NCBI GenBank assembly: GCA_965203755.1 | Contig: OZ241910.1 | Location: 2,480,001 to 2,544,000, forward strand | DNA length: 64,000 nt | Reading direction: 5' to 3' | From: UBA6055 sp965203755 | GTDB taxonomy: Bacteria > Chloroflexota > Anaerolineae > Aggregatilineales > Phototrophicaceae | Shown here: piece after piece, positions 46,018 through 55,318 of the stretch | How positions within the stretch are numbered: the stretch's first letter is position 1 | Layout of the letters: every line of letters starts with the position of its first letter | Program-made: the position numbers and the translations under genes | Notes under the pieces: model-generated | The model's database searches: none | What the model saw: the letters and a program-made list of their open reading frames with translations, nothing else | Told to the model about the DNA's origin: nothing

Positions 46018-46045
46018 ATTATAAGGGCGATGCCAACCGCGTCAA
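46018..46045 (-). promoter_or_regulatory. Promoter of rplJ-rplL
   Basis: On the minus strand TTGACG (46045-46040), 16 nt, TATAAT (46023-46018). Transcription from near 46010 would give a leader of about 280 nt. The 396-bp gap 45731-46126 is therefore accounted for by this leader and the divergent promoter. Confidence 0.75.
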
Positions 46046-46061
46046 GCCTTGATCTTGCGAT

Positions 46062-46090
46062 TTGACGAAAAGGGCTCGATGGGCTACAAC
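46062..46090 (+). promoter_or_regulatory. Divergent promoter for the MEMO-like gene
   Basis: TTGACG (46062-46067), 17 nt, TACAAC (46085-46090), 37 bp before ATG 46127. A second TTGACA at 46099-46104 lacks a good -10. Confidence 0.55.
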
Positions 46091-46126
46091 TGAACCGATT
46101 GACAACGTGTTTGGAACGGGTGCAAT

Positions 46127-47011
46127 ATGGAATTGGATCGGGACGCATTGCAAAAACAGATTCACGAACTGTATGCCAAAGAACATGATGAACTCGGTGA
46201 AGCCGGCGCCATTGAACATCTGGAGCGCGGCGAGCAGTGGCGGCTGGCGGCGACGCTGAATACCGGCGGCATTCTGGTATTTCCTCATGCTGGCGTACAT
46301 GACTGCGGCTATCAGATTGCGGCCTGTGTTCATGCGGCCCTGGACAGCGGCGCTGACAGGGTGGTTGTATTAAGCGTGCTGCACGCCTTTAATCAGGCGA
46401 TGGAAGCTGCGCGAGTGGCGGTGGCCAAAGGCGGAGACCCGGCCGAATCAGAGTTTTGGGGGATTCAAGGGCCCGGCATCGACGGGCGCAGCGAGTGGAA
46501 GGGCGATCATGCGCTCATCAGCTGGCGGCATTTTTGGCAGGCAGAGGTCAAACGGCGCGGTCTGTCGGCGGCTAAAGTTCCTGAAGTTTATGAACGCTAT
46601 CCCTATCTAGCCGGCGGCCAGCCGCAAAATCTGCCCGGCATGGATGAACTTGCCAGCTTGATGGAAAACGCGGCCGTTGTTTCGACGGCAGACCCCTTCC
46701 ATCACGGGATTGGCTATGGCGATGCTCCCGAAGATGCTTATCATCCCGATGAACAAGGTCTGGCGCATGCCAGATCAGTTATTGAATCCGGCATCCGCAT
46801 TCTGGAAAAGGGCGACTATTGGGCTTATAACCAGCATTGCGTTGAAGCGAAAAGCGATGCCCGCGATACCGGGCAAGTCTATCGTTATCTGCGCGGCGCC
46901 ATGAGCGGCGAAGCGCTTGACCTTAGTTATACCGATTCATCCGAATTGTACGACCAGCCCAAACCCACCTGGGTGGCCGGAGCGCTGATTGAGTGGAAGC
47001 TGCGCCGTTAA
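46127..47011 (+). CDS. MEMO1/AmmeMemoRadiSam protein B-like family protein
   Basis: 294 residues. The block GGILVFPHAGVHDCGYQIAACV, then VVVLSVLHAF and STADPFHHGIGYGD, follows the metal-binding-like His pattern of the MEMO/class III extradiol dioxygenase fold. A radical-SAM partner, common next to MEMO genes, is absent. Enzymatic function unknown. Encoded divergently from rplJ. Confidence 0.72.
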   Translation: MELDRDALQKQIHELYAKEHDELGEAGAIEHLERGEQWRLAATLNTGGILVFPHAGVHDCGYQIAACVHAALDSGADRVVVLSVLHAFNQAMEAARVAVAKGGDPAESEFWGIQGPGIDGRSEWKGDHALISWRHFWQAEVKRRGLSAAKVPEVYERYPYLAGGQPQNLPGMDELASLMENAAVVSTADPFHHGIGYGDAPEDAYHPDEQGLAHARSVIESGIRILEKGDYWAYNQHCVEAKSDARDTGQVYRYLRGAMSGEALDLSYTDSSELYDQPKPTWVAGALIEWKLRR

Positions 47012-47042
47012 GGTTTCGCGGTCATCAAACTGCGCCCGCCTT

Positions 47043-47705
47043 TCAGCTGTCCGTGCGTTCGCTGCTGTGGTCGCCCAGTCCGGTTTCAATGTGTTTGAGC
47101 GCATCCTGGAGCCTTTGCTGGCGCAGGCTCTGTGTCAGGTCGCCGCGGGTTCGCTCCAGGACACTGCGTACAATGTCGGTCTGGCGCCGCAGACCATGTG
47201 TCAGGGCATTGGGAAAATCGAATGTGACCAGTTGATCATAGATGGCGTCCATGACATTCAGCAGATTTTCGGCGGTTTCACTGTGGGCGGCTTCGCGCCT
47301 CATCATATCGAGGATAAACCGCCGCAGTTCGGTCGCCGCTTCTCCCAGTCCTTTCAGATAGGTCGCGCTTTCGATGTCAAGCTCGCTTACTGTGGGCAAG
47401 GGCTTTCCCTGAATGATGGCGGCGGTGATGAAGGCCTCGGCCGCTTCTTTGAGCGCGTCCTGGGTGTAACCGGTGTAATAGAGACTCGGAAAAGCGGCAA
47501 CCACGGCCTTAAGTTCATCTGCGCCGCTTTTGACCGCGGCCAGTTTGGCGTCGGCGCTGGCCCAATCATGCCGATGAATCGCGCGGATGCTTTCGGAACT
47601 GTGTCGGATCAAGGCGCGTGAGAGAACAATCGCCTGGTCGCGGGCAGCGTTGCGTTCTTCCAAATCTTCCCGTATGGCATTGCAAATCGCGTTCAGGTTA
47701 TTCAT
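47043..47705 (-). CDS. Translin family protein (bacterial)
   Basis: 220 residues from ATG 47705, all alpha-helical by pattern. Characteristic translin blocks: DLEERNAARDQAIVLSRALI near 15, FPSLYYTGYTQDALKEAAEAF near 70, YLKGLGEAATELRRFILDMM, FDFPNALTHGLRRQTDIVRS and ERTRGDLTQSLRQQRL. Translins bind single-stranded nucleic acid and, with TRAX-type partners, act as RNases; here no catalytic partner is adjacent. The start overlaps the end of the DUF3467 gene by 8 bp, so the two are translationally coupled. Confidence 0.82.
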   Translation of the reverse strand: MNNLNAICNAIREDLEERNAARDQAIVLSRALIRHSSESIRAIHRHDWASADAKLAAVKSGADELKAVVAAFPSLYYTGYTQDALKEAAEAFITAAIIQGKPLPTVSELDIESATYLKGLGEAATELRRFILDMMRREAAHSETAENLLNVMDAIYDQLVTFDFPNALTHGLRRQTDIVRSVLERTRGDLTQSLRQQRLQDALKHIETGLGDHSSERTDS

Positions 47706-48030
47706 CGCTGTCTTCGTCCTGTCCGGGTTTGACCGAACCGAAAAGCTGTTCGGCAAGGGATTGACGCTGCGGAACTTTGATTTCACCATGCTTGTCTTCA
47801 TACTTGTCGATGTTTTCTTGCAGCGCCCGCAAAAACAGCTTGGTATGGGCCGGGGTCATCACCAGCCGTTTTTGAACCCGCGCGCGGCTGTCATTCGGCA
47901 TAATTTGTATGAAATCGAAGATGATTTCGCTGGCTGTGTGGCTAATCATCACGGTGTTGGCGTAGATGGCGCTGGGGTCTTTTGGCATTTCCAGTCGAAT
48001 TTGCCGTTTCTTGGGTGGATTTTGCTGCAT
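47698..48030 (-). CDS. DUF3467 family protein
   Basis: 110 residues. The form AIYANTVMISHTASEIIFDFIQIMPNDSRARVQKRLVMTPAHTKLFLRALQENIDKYE is typical of DUF3467, a small uncharacterised family. First gene of a two-gene unit with translin. A C-terminal acidic tail (GQDEDSDE) overlaps the translin start. Confidence 0.88.
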   Translation of the reverse strand: MQQNPPKKRQIRLEMPKDPSAIYANTVMISHTASEIIFDFIQIMPNDSRARVQKRLVMTPAHTKLFLRALQENIDKYEDKHGEIKVPQRQSLAEQLFGSVKPGQDEDSDE

Positions 48031-48178
48031 AAATCCCTCATCATCAGCTAAACACTAGAGAAAGTATAACCGATTTCGCTCCAGATTAGGATAGGAGCCA
48101 GCTTGTATCCACATCAGCGAACTTGTGCGGTGCGGCTTTTTCCGCTTAAATAGGCTTGGATAAGGAGAGATTTTGGAA

Positions 48179-48772
48179 ATGGGTCAAATGGTTGGGCGCA
48201 TTCTCCGCGCCAGCACCCGCGGCTTTGACTGTGGCATTCACAGCAACAGGATTAACGAGGCGCACAACTTCGGGTCGTTTGTCAAAGCGCCGATTGTCAA
48301 TGACGCCGCGGTGTATGCGATTGGCGTCATTTATCGAATGGAAATCAAAGACGACCAACTGGTGACCGAATTGGTCATGGGCGAGCAGGTCCCCTTTAAT
48401 GTCTTGCAAGACCAACGTCAAAATCGCATGATTCCGGTAGAGATCAAGGCGCTGAACATTGGTTTTGCCGATGAGACCGAATCCGTTCACAGTTTGCCGC
48501 CCCGCCCGCCGATGAGTCTGTCGGATGTTGAAGGCTGTACGCGGCAGGAGGTGTATGAATTCACGCGGCGCTTTGATTATCTGCGGCTGATACTGGGCGC
48601 GGCGGAAGTGCCGACTGACGATTTGATCGCGGCCGTCATCCGCGCGGCGGCCAATATCCGACCTGAAGATGAATATCGGGACTTTCTGATGGCTTGTGGA
48701 CAGCAGGTCGCCCGCGACCTTTCGCATGATTTGAAACGTCTGTCGCATGTGCTGTCGCTGATTCGACCCTAG
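48179..48772 (+). CDS. Hypothetical protein with HAS-barrel-like N-terminus
   Basis: 197 residues from ATG 48179; TTG 48173 is better placed (5 bp) behind AGGAG and would add two residues. N-terminal VGRILRASTRGFDCGI ... FGSFVKAPI ... VYAIGVIYRMEI looks like the small beta-barrel found at the front of HerA ATPases, here without an ATPase. The C-terminal half is helical. Function unknown; a HerA-like protein is encoded about 4 kb away. Confidence 0.65.
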   Translation: MGQMVGRILRASTRGFDCGIHSNRINEAHNFGSFVKAPIVNDAAVYAIGVIYRMEIKDDQLVTELVMGEQVPFNVLQDQRQNRMIPVEIKALNIGFADETESVHSLPPRPPMSLSDVEGCTRQEVYEFTRRFDYLRLILGAAEVPTDDLIAAVIRAAANIRPEDEYRDFLMACGQQVARDLSHDLKRLSHVLSLIRP

Positions 48773-48787
48773 CCCAAGGAATTCGCC

Positions 48788-49030
48788 ATGCCGACCTATA
48801 TGTACAAAATTCAGCCTGTTCGTCCCGAAATGCTGTCCGCAGGCTCCACCGCCGACGAAGCTCGCATCACCGGCGAACCTTTTGAATATCTGCGACAGCT
48901 TAGGGACGATGATCACATGCGTCGAATCACGGCGCAGGACCCAGGCGCAGCGCAGAGGCTCTTTCGCGCCGAATGGCATCCCTATCGGATTGCCTTGCTC
49001 GAACCTAAAAATATGCGCGAGCGCTATTGA
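48788..49030 (+). CDS. YCII-related protein with internal deletion
   Basis: 80 residues. The start YKIQPVRPEMLSAGSTADEARITGEPFEYLRQL and the end DPGAAQRLFRAEWHPYRIALL match YCII-related proteins, but the usual middle of about 30 residues (the second strand and the helix with the AGRT-like turn) is missing. It is in frame. The fold may be incomplete, so it may be a decaying gene. It overlaps rsmG by 7 bp, tail to tail. Confidence 0.7.
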   Translation: MPTYMYKIQPVRPEMLSAGSTADEARITGEPFEYLRQLRDDDHMRRITAQDPGAAQRLFRAEWHPYRIALLEPKNMRERY

Positions 49031-49737
49031 ATGGGCTTGCGGGCGGGTGTGCCGGCGCTGCGCGGGTATGGCGCCGGGGTTGGCTTGATCTTGTCAATCA
49101 CTACCAGATAGCGCGGCTGGTCAAGGGTGGGCAGCTTGATTTCTTTGATAGCGAACAGTTCGCCGCCGAGCTTCGATATCGCTTTGGCGGCGCGGCTGGT
49201 TTCTTCATAGGCGCGGCTTCCCTGCATGGCAATCACCTGCCCCCCAAGTTTGGCGAGCGGCAGCGCATATTCCATCAAAACCGGCATTCGGGCGACGGCG
49301 CGGGCGGTCACAATGTCGTAGCCGCCGCGGTGATCGGGATGCCTGCCGGCGTCCTCGGCGCGGGCATGAAGGGTGCGAATGTTTTCGAGACCCAATGCCT
49401 GCCCGGCGCGGTCAATGAACCGCAGCTTCTTGGCCGTCGAATCGAGCAGGGTGACGTGCAGGTTTGGAAATGCGATTGCCAATGCCAAGCCGGGGAAACC
49501 GGCGCCAGCGCCAACATCAATCAAGCGCCGACCCTCAAAACAAGGAATCACTTGAACTAAAGTAAGCGAATCCAGATAATGTTTAATGGCGATGGCCGCC
49601 GGGTCTTTGATGGCTGTCAGGTTCATCCGTTGATTCCAGTCAAGCAGCAGCCCGCTTAGCTGGTCAAATTTCTGAACCTGCGCCGGCAGCAAATCGAACC
49701 CCAGCAGGGATCGAGCCTGTTTTTCCAGGACAGCCAT
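49024..49737 (-). CDS. rsmG: 16S rRNA (guanine-N7) methyltransferase RsmG/GidB
   Basis: 237 residues. NWNQRMNLTAIKDPAAIAIKHYLDSL, the SAM-binding LIDVGAGAGFPGLALAIAFP, VTLLDSTAKKLRFID and DIVTARAVARM are all standard RsmG motifs. It makes m7G527 in 16S rRNA. The C-terminal 20 residues are Pro-rich and atypical. No mnmG neighbour. Confidence 0.96.
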   Translation of the reverse strand: MAVLEKQARSLLGFDLLPAQVQKFDQLSGLLLDWNQRMNLTAIKDPAAIAIKHYLDSLTLVQVIPCFEGRRLIDVGAGAGFPGLALAIAFPNLHVTLLDSTAKKLRFIDRAGQALGLENIRTLHARAEDAGRHPDHRGGYDIVTARAVARMPVLMEYALPLAKLGGQVIAMQGSRAYEETSRAAKAISKLGGELFAIKEIKLPTLDQPRYLVVIDKIKPTPAPYPRSAGTPARKPIQ

Positions 49738-49758
49738 TGGTGATAATAGCCTTGCGAA

Positions 49759-50802
49759 TCAGTCGTTATAGGTATGCAAGGGCAAGGCCGGCTGCTCATG
49801 GACCACTTGAAGTCCGTATGGATTGCTTTGTATCTTGAAGCGGCAGCCGCTGTCTATCCTTTGGTTTTCGGTGCCCGGCCCGAAGTCCTCATAGCCATCG
49901 GTAATCGGGCTGCGCCATGACAGCGAAAAATTGACCTCATAATTGCCCGGTTTCCATTTATCACCCAGCTTCACAGTATAGAAGACCCACCAATTGCCGC
50001 TGCCGGGTATCTGCTTGATTTCACTGACGCTGACATCAGGAAAGGGCTGTCCATACAGCCTAATCGCGTATTGTGCATTGGCGGTATGGCTTGCGACCTG
50101 CTCGGCGGTTTTGGCGAACCATGACCAAAAGACCGTGATTTCGTCGGTATCATAGATCACACCCGGATCCGCTCCCGCCACATCAGCGCATTCAGCAAAA
50201 ATCAGCCCCGGGTTGGCGGTTCGTCCGGGGACAACGCTCTCGCTGGGGCGGGCGCCAATTTGTACAATCGGCTCCGGTTCCTGGTAATAGATCGGGTTCA
50301 GCAGTTCGCCCTCTGGCGTGAACACGCCCGATGATGCGATCATATCGCCGGCAACCGGCCCGCCGGAGGTGAGCTCCTTGTCCGTCAAAGCGCTGCCCGG
50401 TTCGGCGCAGGCGCCCAGAAAGTCATCCGACGGCTCCTGGAAGAGGGTATCATCGGGGTTGCTTTCGCGGGCGATGCGAATCACAACGCTGATCGGTGTC
50501 CCCAGCACGCGAATGGCTCTGCCCAGCCAGTAAATCTCCCGGGTGACGGCATAATCCCCGTTGACGCTCACGCGCCGCAGCCCGGTAATCGGCTCGCCGG
50601 CGCCGCCGAAAAGGTCAAATGCCTGAAAATAGATATCGTAATCGGCTTGCATCGTCCCGGCGAAGTCGATCACCAGGCGGTCTGCACAGGCGCTGTAAAA
50701 CCACTCGACGGTTGAGGAGAATTCGCTGTTCTCTTGCGCCTGCAAGGATGTCGAAACAGTCAGCAAAAGCAGAATGCCGGTCAAGAGTTTGAGTGTTTGC
50801 AT
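49759..50802 (-). CDS. Secreted protein of unknown function
   Basis: 347 residues from ATG 50802 (AAGG about 8 bp upstream), with signal peptide MQTLKLLTGILLLLTVSTSLQAQ. The mature protein appears beta-rich with repeated Ig-like strands (e.g. TVFWSWFAKTAEQVASHTANAQYAIRLYGQ; NWWVFYTVKLGDKWKPGNYEVNFSLSWRSP) and four Cys. No enzyme motif. Not recognised; probably extracytoplasmic binding or structural. Confidence 0.75.
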   Translation of the reverse strand: MQTLKLLTGILLLLTVSTSLQAQENSEFSSTVEWFYSACADRLVIDFAGTMQADYDIYFQAFDLFGGAGEPITGLRRVSVNGDYAVTREIYWLGRAIRVLGTPISVVIRIARESNPDDTLFQEPSDDFLGACAEPGSALTDKELTSGGPVAGDMIASSGVFTPEGELLNPIYYQEPEPIVQIGARPSESVVPGRTANPGLIFAECADVAGADPGVIYDTDEITVFWSWFAKTAEQVASHTANAQYAIRLYGQPFPDVSVSEIKQIPGSGNWWVFYTVKLGDKWKPGNYEVNFSLSWRSPITDGYEDFGPGTENQRIDSGCRFKIQSNPYGLQVVHEQPALPLHTYND

Positions 50803-51038
50803 AAGATGCCTTCCCCGTTTGAATAGAGCCGGACAGTCAGTTGACACCATTTTACTCCAAAACCCGAAATATCTTAGTCCGGTTTTATGGGTTTATCGAC
50901 CGCCGCTGGGGACGCGAACCGCTATCGCCATCGGCATGATTGGGGCAGCCGCAGCCGATCCACTGTTCTCATGCTTCGCTTTGTTGCCTAAAATGCTTTC
51001 CAGCGGCTTGCAGACCAAGCATAAAGGGTAAGCTCAAG

Positions 51039-52121
51039 ATGGGCAAACACACAATTTGCATCTTGCAGGGCGATGAAACCGGCCAGGAGTTGCTGGATGA
51101 AGCGCTCCGTACTCTGGATCCGAGTGTGATTCGCATGGATAATCTCGAATTTGAGACCTATGATTTGTCGCTGGAAAACAGGCGGCGGACGAAAAATGAA
51201 ATCGTGCGCGAGGCCGCGGCGCGGATTGTCGAGACCGGGCTGGGCATCAAAGCGGCCACCATCACCCCCGGCGATCCCGATGATGTCGGCAGCCCCAACG
51301 CGCTTTTGCGCGAACTGATTGACGGGAGCGTGATTTTGCGTACCGGGCGCCGTATTCCGTCAGTGCGTCCATTGGCTGGCGTTCATGCGCCGATTGCAGT
51401 TGTGCGGATGGCAGTCGAAGGGGCGTATGCGGCGGAAGAATGGCGCCAGGGCGAAGGCATCGAGGAAACAGCCTATAGCACGCGCTACATCACTCGCCGA
51501 GCCTGCCGCGCGGTGGCGGAATTTACCTTTCAGTATGCCGCGCGCACGGGGGCGACCGTGTTTGGCGGCCCCAAGTTCACCGTGAGTCCGACGTATGAGG
51601 GTATGTTCAAGGAAGAGCTTGACCGCGCCGCCGAAAGCTACAGCAGCGTGCGCTACAATCCGCAGCTGATTGACGCCACCTATGCCCTGTTATTGGAAAC
51701 GACCGGCGAGGCTTTGGTGATTCCGGCTTTGAATCGCGACGGCGATGCGCTAAGCGATCTGGTTCTCAAGATGTTTGGCACTATCGCCGGCGCCGAGTCG
51801 ATTATTTTCGCTTTTGATGATGATTTTCATATCAAGGCGGCTCTGACCGAAGCGCCTCATGGCACGGCGCCGAGTTTGATGGGGAAAAACATCGCCAATC
51901 CGATGGCGATGATCCTGGCTTGCGGCGCCTTGCTCCGCTATATTGACGCCAAAGAAGCATCCAACGCAAGCCGGGCGCTTTATGAAGCGACCTTGGAGTC
52001 GGTCTATAATGGCGTCAAAACCCCCGATTTGGGCGGTCAGGCAAGCACCTCGGAATTTGTTGATGAAGTCATCCGCGAAATCCGCGGCAAAATCGAAATA
52101 TGGGATGCCTTGGGCGGCTGA
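51039..52121 (+). CDS. Isocitrate/isopropylmalate dehydrogenase family protein
   Basis: 360 residues from ATG 51039. Motifs: ILQGDETGQELLDEAL near 9, the substrate-binding LRTGRRIPSVRP near 107, and EAPHGTAPSLMGKNIANPMAMILACGALLRY near 275 that holds the NAD-binding and metal-site residues. The family oxidatively decarboxylates beta-substituted malates. Exact substrate (isocitrate, isopropylmalate, tartrate, homoisocitrate) is not fixed from sequence alone. Confidence 0.9.
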   Translation: MGKHTICILQGDETGQELLDEALRTLDPSVIRMDNLEFETYDLSLENRRRTKNEIVREAAARIVETGLGIKAATITPGDPDDVGSPNALLRELIDGSVILRTGRRIPSVRPLAGVHAPIAVVRMAVEGAYAAEEWRQGEGIEETAYSTRYITRRACRAVAEFTFQYAARTGATVFGGPKFTVSPTYEGMFKEELDRAAESYSSVRYNPQLIDATYALLLETTGEALVIPALNRDGDALSDLVLKMFGTIAGAESIIFAFDDDFHIKAALTEAPHGTAPSLMGKNIANPMAMILACGALLRYIDAKEASNASRALYEATLESVYNGVKTPDLGGQASTSEFVDEVIREIRGKIEIWDALGG

Positions 52122-52180
52122 TGCCAAAGGACGAGGCGGGTGCGAAGCCTGTCTTCAGCATTCAGGAAGGCTGGCAGAGC

Positions 52181-52648
52181 ATGGACGAAAACCTTGACCG
52201 CGATGTGGCTGAACTGTGGTCGCTGCTGTTTGATATTGTTGCCGCCGGCGAAAAACGGCTCGCCAGCCATTTTGATGCCCATCAGCTTACGCCGCCGCAG
52301 TTTTATGTTCTCAAAACGCTGTCGGAGAACCAGGGCGAATGCCGCATTGGCGATATCGCCCGCGATCATCATCTGACCAATGCCACTATGACCGGGCTTG
52401 TCAAACGTCTGGAAGCCATGGAGCCGCCGCTGGTGAAACGCCGGCGCAGCGCGATGGACGGACGCTCGGTTGATGTCTCGCTGACGGCGGAAGGCGCCAA
52501 GCGTTTTGCCGCCGTGCAGCGCGGCCTGATGGCACAGCTGCGGGAGGTCTTTGGCCTGCTCCCCGATGCCGAACGGCGCGACATTATCGCCAAAGTCCGC
52601 CTCTATTTTACCCTCTTCTCACAGCAGTTCCCGGCTGACGGCGCCTAG
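52181..52648 (+). CDS. MarR-family transcriptional regulator
   Basis: 155 residues from ATG 52181 (GGAAGG about 10 bp upstream); ATG 52121, overlapping the upstream stop, would add 20. The winged helix-turn-helix is QLTPPQFYVLKTLSENQGECRIGDIARDHHLTNATMTGLVKRLEAM with wing RSAMDGRSVDVSLTAEG. MarR proteins are dimeric repressors relieved by small phenolic or redox ligands. The target is unknown. Co-orientation with the dehydrogenase suggests one operon. Confidence 0.88.
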   Translation: MDENLDRDVAELWSLLFDIVAAGEKRLASHFDAHQLTPPQFYVLKTLSENQGECRIGDIARDHHLTNATMTGLVKRLEAMEPPLVKRRRSAMDGRSVDVSLTAEGAKRFAAVQRGLMAQLREVFGLLPDAERRDIIAKVRLYFTLFSQQFPADGA

Positions 52649-52660
52649 GCTCCCGCTTGC

Positions 52661-54688
52661 CTAAGCATTGACATATTTATCGAACCATTTCACCATCTCG
52701 GTCAAACGGCTGATGCGATGATGCGGCTCGCCGCTGCGCGAAAGCTCATGCCCTTCGCGCGGATACCGCAGCATACTGACCGGCGTATCCGTCGCCCGGC
52801 GCACCCAAGCGAAAAGCTGCTCGGCCTGTTCTATCGGCACGCGGAAGTCGTTTTCGGAATGAATCAGCAAAAGCGGGGTTTTGATGCTGGCGGCATGCTT
52901 CAGCGGCGAATTATCCCAGAAGACATCGTGATTGTCCCACGGTTCGGCGTCAAACTCATTCGACATCAGCAAGGGGACGTCGGATGTGCCGTAGAAGCTG
53001 GATACATTGTAGACGCCGCGCTGTGATACGGCTGCCTTGAAGCGGTCAGTGCGCGAGACAATCCAGGCGGTCATATACCCGCCGTATGAGCCGCCCGTGA
53101 CGGCCATTCTGTTTTCATCAGCGATGCCGAGTTCGAGGAAGGCATCAACGCCGGCCATAATGTCGTCCATAGCCACCGGGCCCCAAGCGGCATGGAGCTT
53201 TCGCATGAAGGCTTCGCCATAACCGCCGCTGCCATGCGGGTTGCAGTAGAACACGGCATAGCCACAGGCGGCATGCCATTGCCATTCATGCCACATCGTC
53301 TTGGTCGAATAGCCCCAGGCGGCATGAGGGCCGCCGTGTATGTTCAGCGCCAGCGGGTATTTTTCGCCGGCTTCATAACCCACCGGATGAATATACCAGC
53401 CCTGCACTTCGCCATGCGGCGACTGGAACCGCAGTTCGCGGACTTCCTGTACGATGACCTCTTCCAGCCAGGCATGATTGAACTGACTGACTTCGGCAAA
53501 GACGCCGTCCGACAACGCGTACAACTCCTGTGGATTGCGGGGCGTCGACACGGTCATCGCCAGCCGGCCGCCGGCGCCGATATCGATTTGTTCAATATCA
53601 TAGATGCCATGATGAAGCGGCTGTGAAGCCTTGGCTTCAGGGTCATAAAGCCAAGGCAGGACGCTGCCTTCGCTTTCCAGCGTGAATGCCAGCTTGCTCG
53701 CCGGCGACCAAGCCCAGTCGATGACTTCGCGGTCATGTTCTTCGTTGATGACCCGTATATCCGAGCCGTCGGCTGCCATCACCAGCATCCGCGTCGGCAT
53801 ATCGGTAATGCCAATCAGACGGCGGCCGCAGGCCAGCCATTTGCCATCGGGTGAAGGGGTCGGCAAATACAGGCTGAATCCATCCTGCGCGGTCACTTCC
53901 GCGCTGCCGTCAGCCGCATCCAGCCTGAAGATATTCTCGGCGCGCCAGGGTTCGTCGCCTTCGGGCGCGGCGGCGCGCGAAGTGAAAATTGAAAATCCAT
54001 CAGCCGACCAGCGAGGGCGCGAGTGATCGGCGTTGATATCGGTCAGGCGGCGCGGCTTGGCGTCAGCATCTTCCAGCGACTCATCGACCGCCATGACATA
54101 CACCTGGTCATAACGCTCATCCACATAAGCGCCGCCGCGGCGATAGGGGATGCGCCACATAGGCCGCGGGTCCCAACGGCTCTCCTCATCTTGGGCTTGG
54201 CGCTCTTGACGGTGTTTCGCCGCCAGCTTGTCTTGCGGCTCTGGCTGGACGTCTTCCGCGGCGTCCTCCTGGGCCCGTTCTTCGGCGCTCTTTGGCGCCA
54301 GGAATGCGATCTGCTGGCCATCGGGCGACCAATCCGGGCTGTGCGCGCCGCGGTCCATGCTGGTCAATGCCCGCGCCTCGCCGCCGACGCCGCCTGTCGG
54401 CAGCAGATAGATTTGCGGCTTGCCGGCGCGGGCGGACACAAAAGCAAGCTGTTTGCCATCCGGCGACCAGGCCGGCTGGCTGTCCTTGTCGCCGCGCGTC
54501 AGCTGAAAGGCATCGCCGCCGGCCATCGGATAAAGCCAGATATTGCGCTTGTAGGTCTTTTCGAGCGGATCAGGCGTCACTTTGACGAAAGCGATATACT
54601 GACCGTCGGGGCTGATCCGCGGGTCTTGCGCGTAGTGGATCTTGTTGAGGTCTTCAGCCGTTATCGGCCGTTTCGGAGCAGCCATCAT
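52661..54688 (-). CDS. S9 family prolyl oligopeptidase / acylaminoacyl-peptidase-like
   Basis: About 675 residues. A seven-bladed beta-propeller with repeated SPDGxxIAF strands (ISPDGQYIAFVK, WSPDGKQLAFV, WSPDGQQIAFL) precedes an alpha/beta hydrolase. Triad: Ser in VTGGSYGGYMTAW, Asp in HSENDFRVP, His in REGHELSRSG. It cleaves short peptides, often after Pro or acyl-Ala. No signal peptide, so cytosolic. ATG 54688 and 54685 are both plausible, behind AAGGA. Confidence 0.94.
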   Translation of the reverse strand: MMAAPKRPITAEDLNKIHYAQDPRISPDGQYIAFVKVTPDPLEKTYKRNIWLYPMAGGDAFQLTRGDKDSQPAWSPDGKQLAFVSARAGKPQIYLLPTGGVGGEARALTSMDRGAHSPDWSPDGQQIAFLAPKSAEERAQEDAAEDVQPEPQDKLAAKHRQERQAQDEESRWDPRPMWRIPYRRGGAYVDERYDQVYVMAVDESLEDADAKPRRLTDINADHSRPRWSADGFSIFTSRAAAPEGDEPWRAENIFRLDAADGSAEVTAQDGFSLYLPTPSPDGKWLACGRRLIGITDMPTRMLVMAADGSDIRVINEEHDREVIDWAWSPASKLAFTLESEGSVLPWLYDPEAKASQPLHHGIYDIEQIDIGAGGRLAMTVSTPRNPQELYALSDGVFAEVSQFNHAWLEEVIVQEVRELRFQSPHGEVQGWYIHPVGYEAGEKYPLALNIHGGPHAAWGYSTKTMWHEWQWHAACGYAVFYCNPHGSGGYGEAFMRKLHAAWGPVAMDDIMAGVDAFLELGIADENRMAVTGGSYGGYMTAWIVSRTDRFKAAVSQRGVYNVSSFYGTSDVPLLMSNEFDAEPWDNHDVFWDNSPLKHAASIKTPLLLIHSENDFRVPIEQAEQLFAWVRRATDTPVSMLRYPREGHELSRSGEPHHRISRLTEMVKWFDKYVNA

Positions 54689-54721
54689 GTATTCCTTTTT
54701 AACGATAAGAACTTGCAAAAG

Positions 54722-55318
54722 CTAAACTTTGATAAAAGGCAGGCCGGCTTGCAGCAGCGTCTCAAAGTCAGCCCGCCGCGCCAAGGTCATCACCGGACGC
54801 GGCGCCCGCGGCTCCGGGGGCATAGGGCGAAGTTCAAGCTGCCACCAGCCGGTATCGCGCCATCCCTTTAATTTGTATCCCATGTTTTCCAGAACGCCGA
54901 CTTTCCTAAAGCCAACAGCCTCATGCGCGCCGACGCTGCCGTCGTTGGGGAGCGCGATCACGCCGATGGCATTGCAGTAGCCTTGCCGGCGCAAGACCGC
55001 TATGAGCGATGTGTACAAAGCGCGGGCGATGCCGCGCCGTTGATAATTCGGATGGACGTAAACGGTCGTCTCGGTCGTCCATTGATAAGCTGAACGCGGG
55101 CGGAACGAACTGGCATAGGCATAGCCGGCGATTTGACGATTGATCTCGCAAACCAGCCACGGATACTGCTGCAACGTTTCGCTGATCCGCGCCGCGATTG
55201 CTTTGGCATCAGGCACAGTCTGTTCAAATGAAACGGCGGTATCGCGAACAATCGGACTGTAGATGCCACAAATCTGCGGGGCATCGGCGCTTGACGCCAG
55301 ACGGATGGTTAGGCTCAT
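54722..55318 (-). CDS. GNAT N-acetyltransferase, phosphinothricin-acetyltransferase-like
   Basis: 198 residues. DAPQICGIYSPIVRDTAVSFEQTVP, SFRPRSAYQWTTETTVYVHPNYQRRGIARALY (acetyl-CoA pyrophosphate loop QRRGIA) and VGVLENMGYKLKGWRDTGWWQL match the PAT/Bar-like subfamily. It may acetylate an amino acid analogue or amino acid. The C-terminal 30 residues are atypical. It sits 34 bp before the S9 peptidase gene and is likely co-transcribed with it. Confidence 0.9.
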   Translation of the reverse strand: MSLTIRLASSADAPQICGIYSPIVRDTAVSFEQTVPDAKAIAARISETLQQYPWLVCEINRQIAGYAYASSFRPRSAYQWTTETTVYVHPNYQRRGIARALYTSLIAVLRRQGYCNAIGVIALPNDGSVGAHEAVGFRKVGVLENMGYKLKGWRDTGWWQLELRPMPPEPRAPRPVMTLARRADFETLLQAGLPFIKV

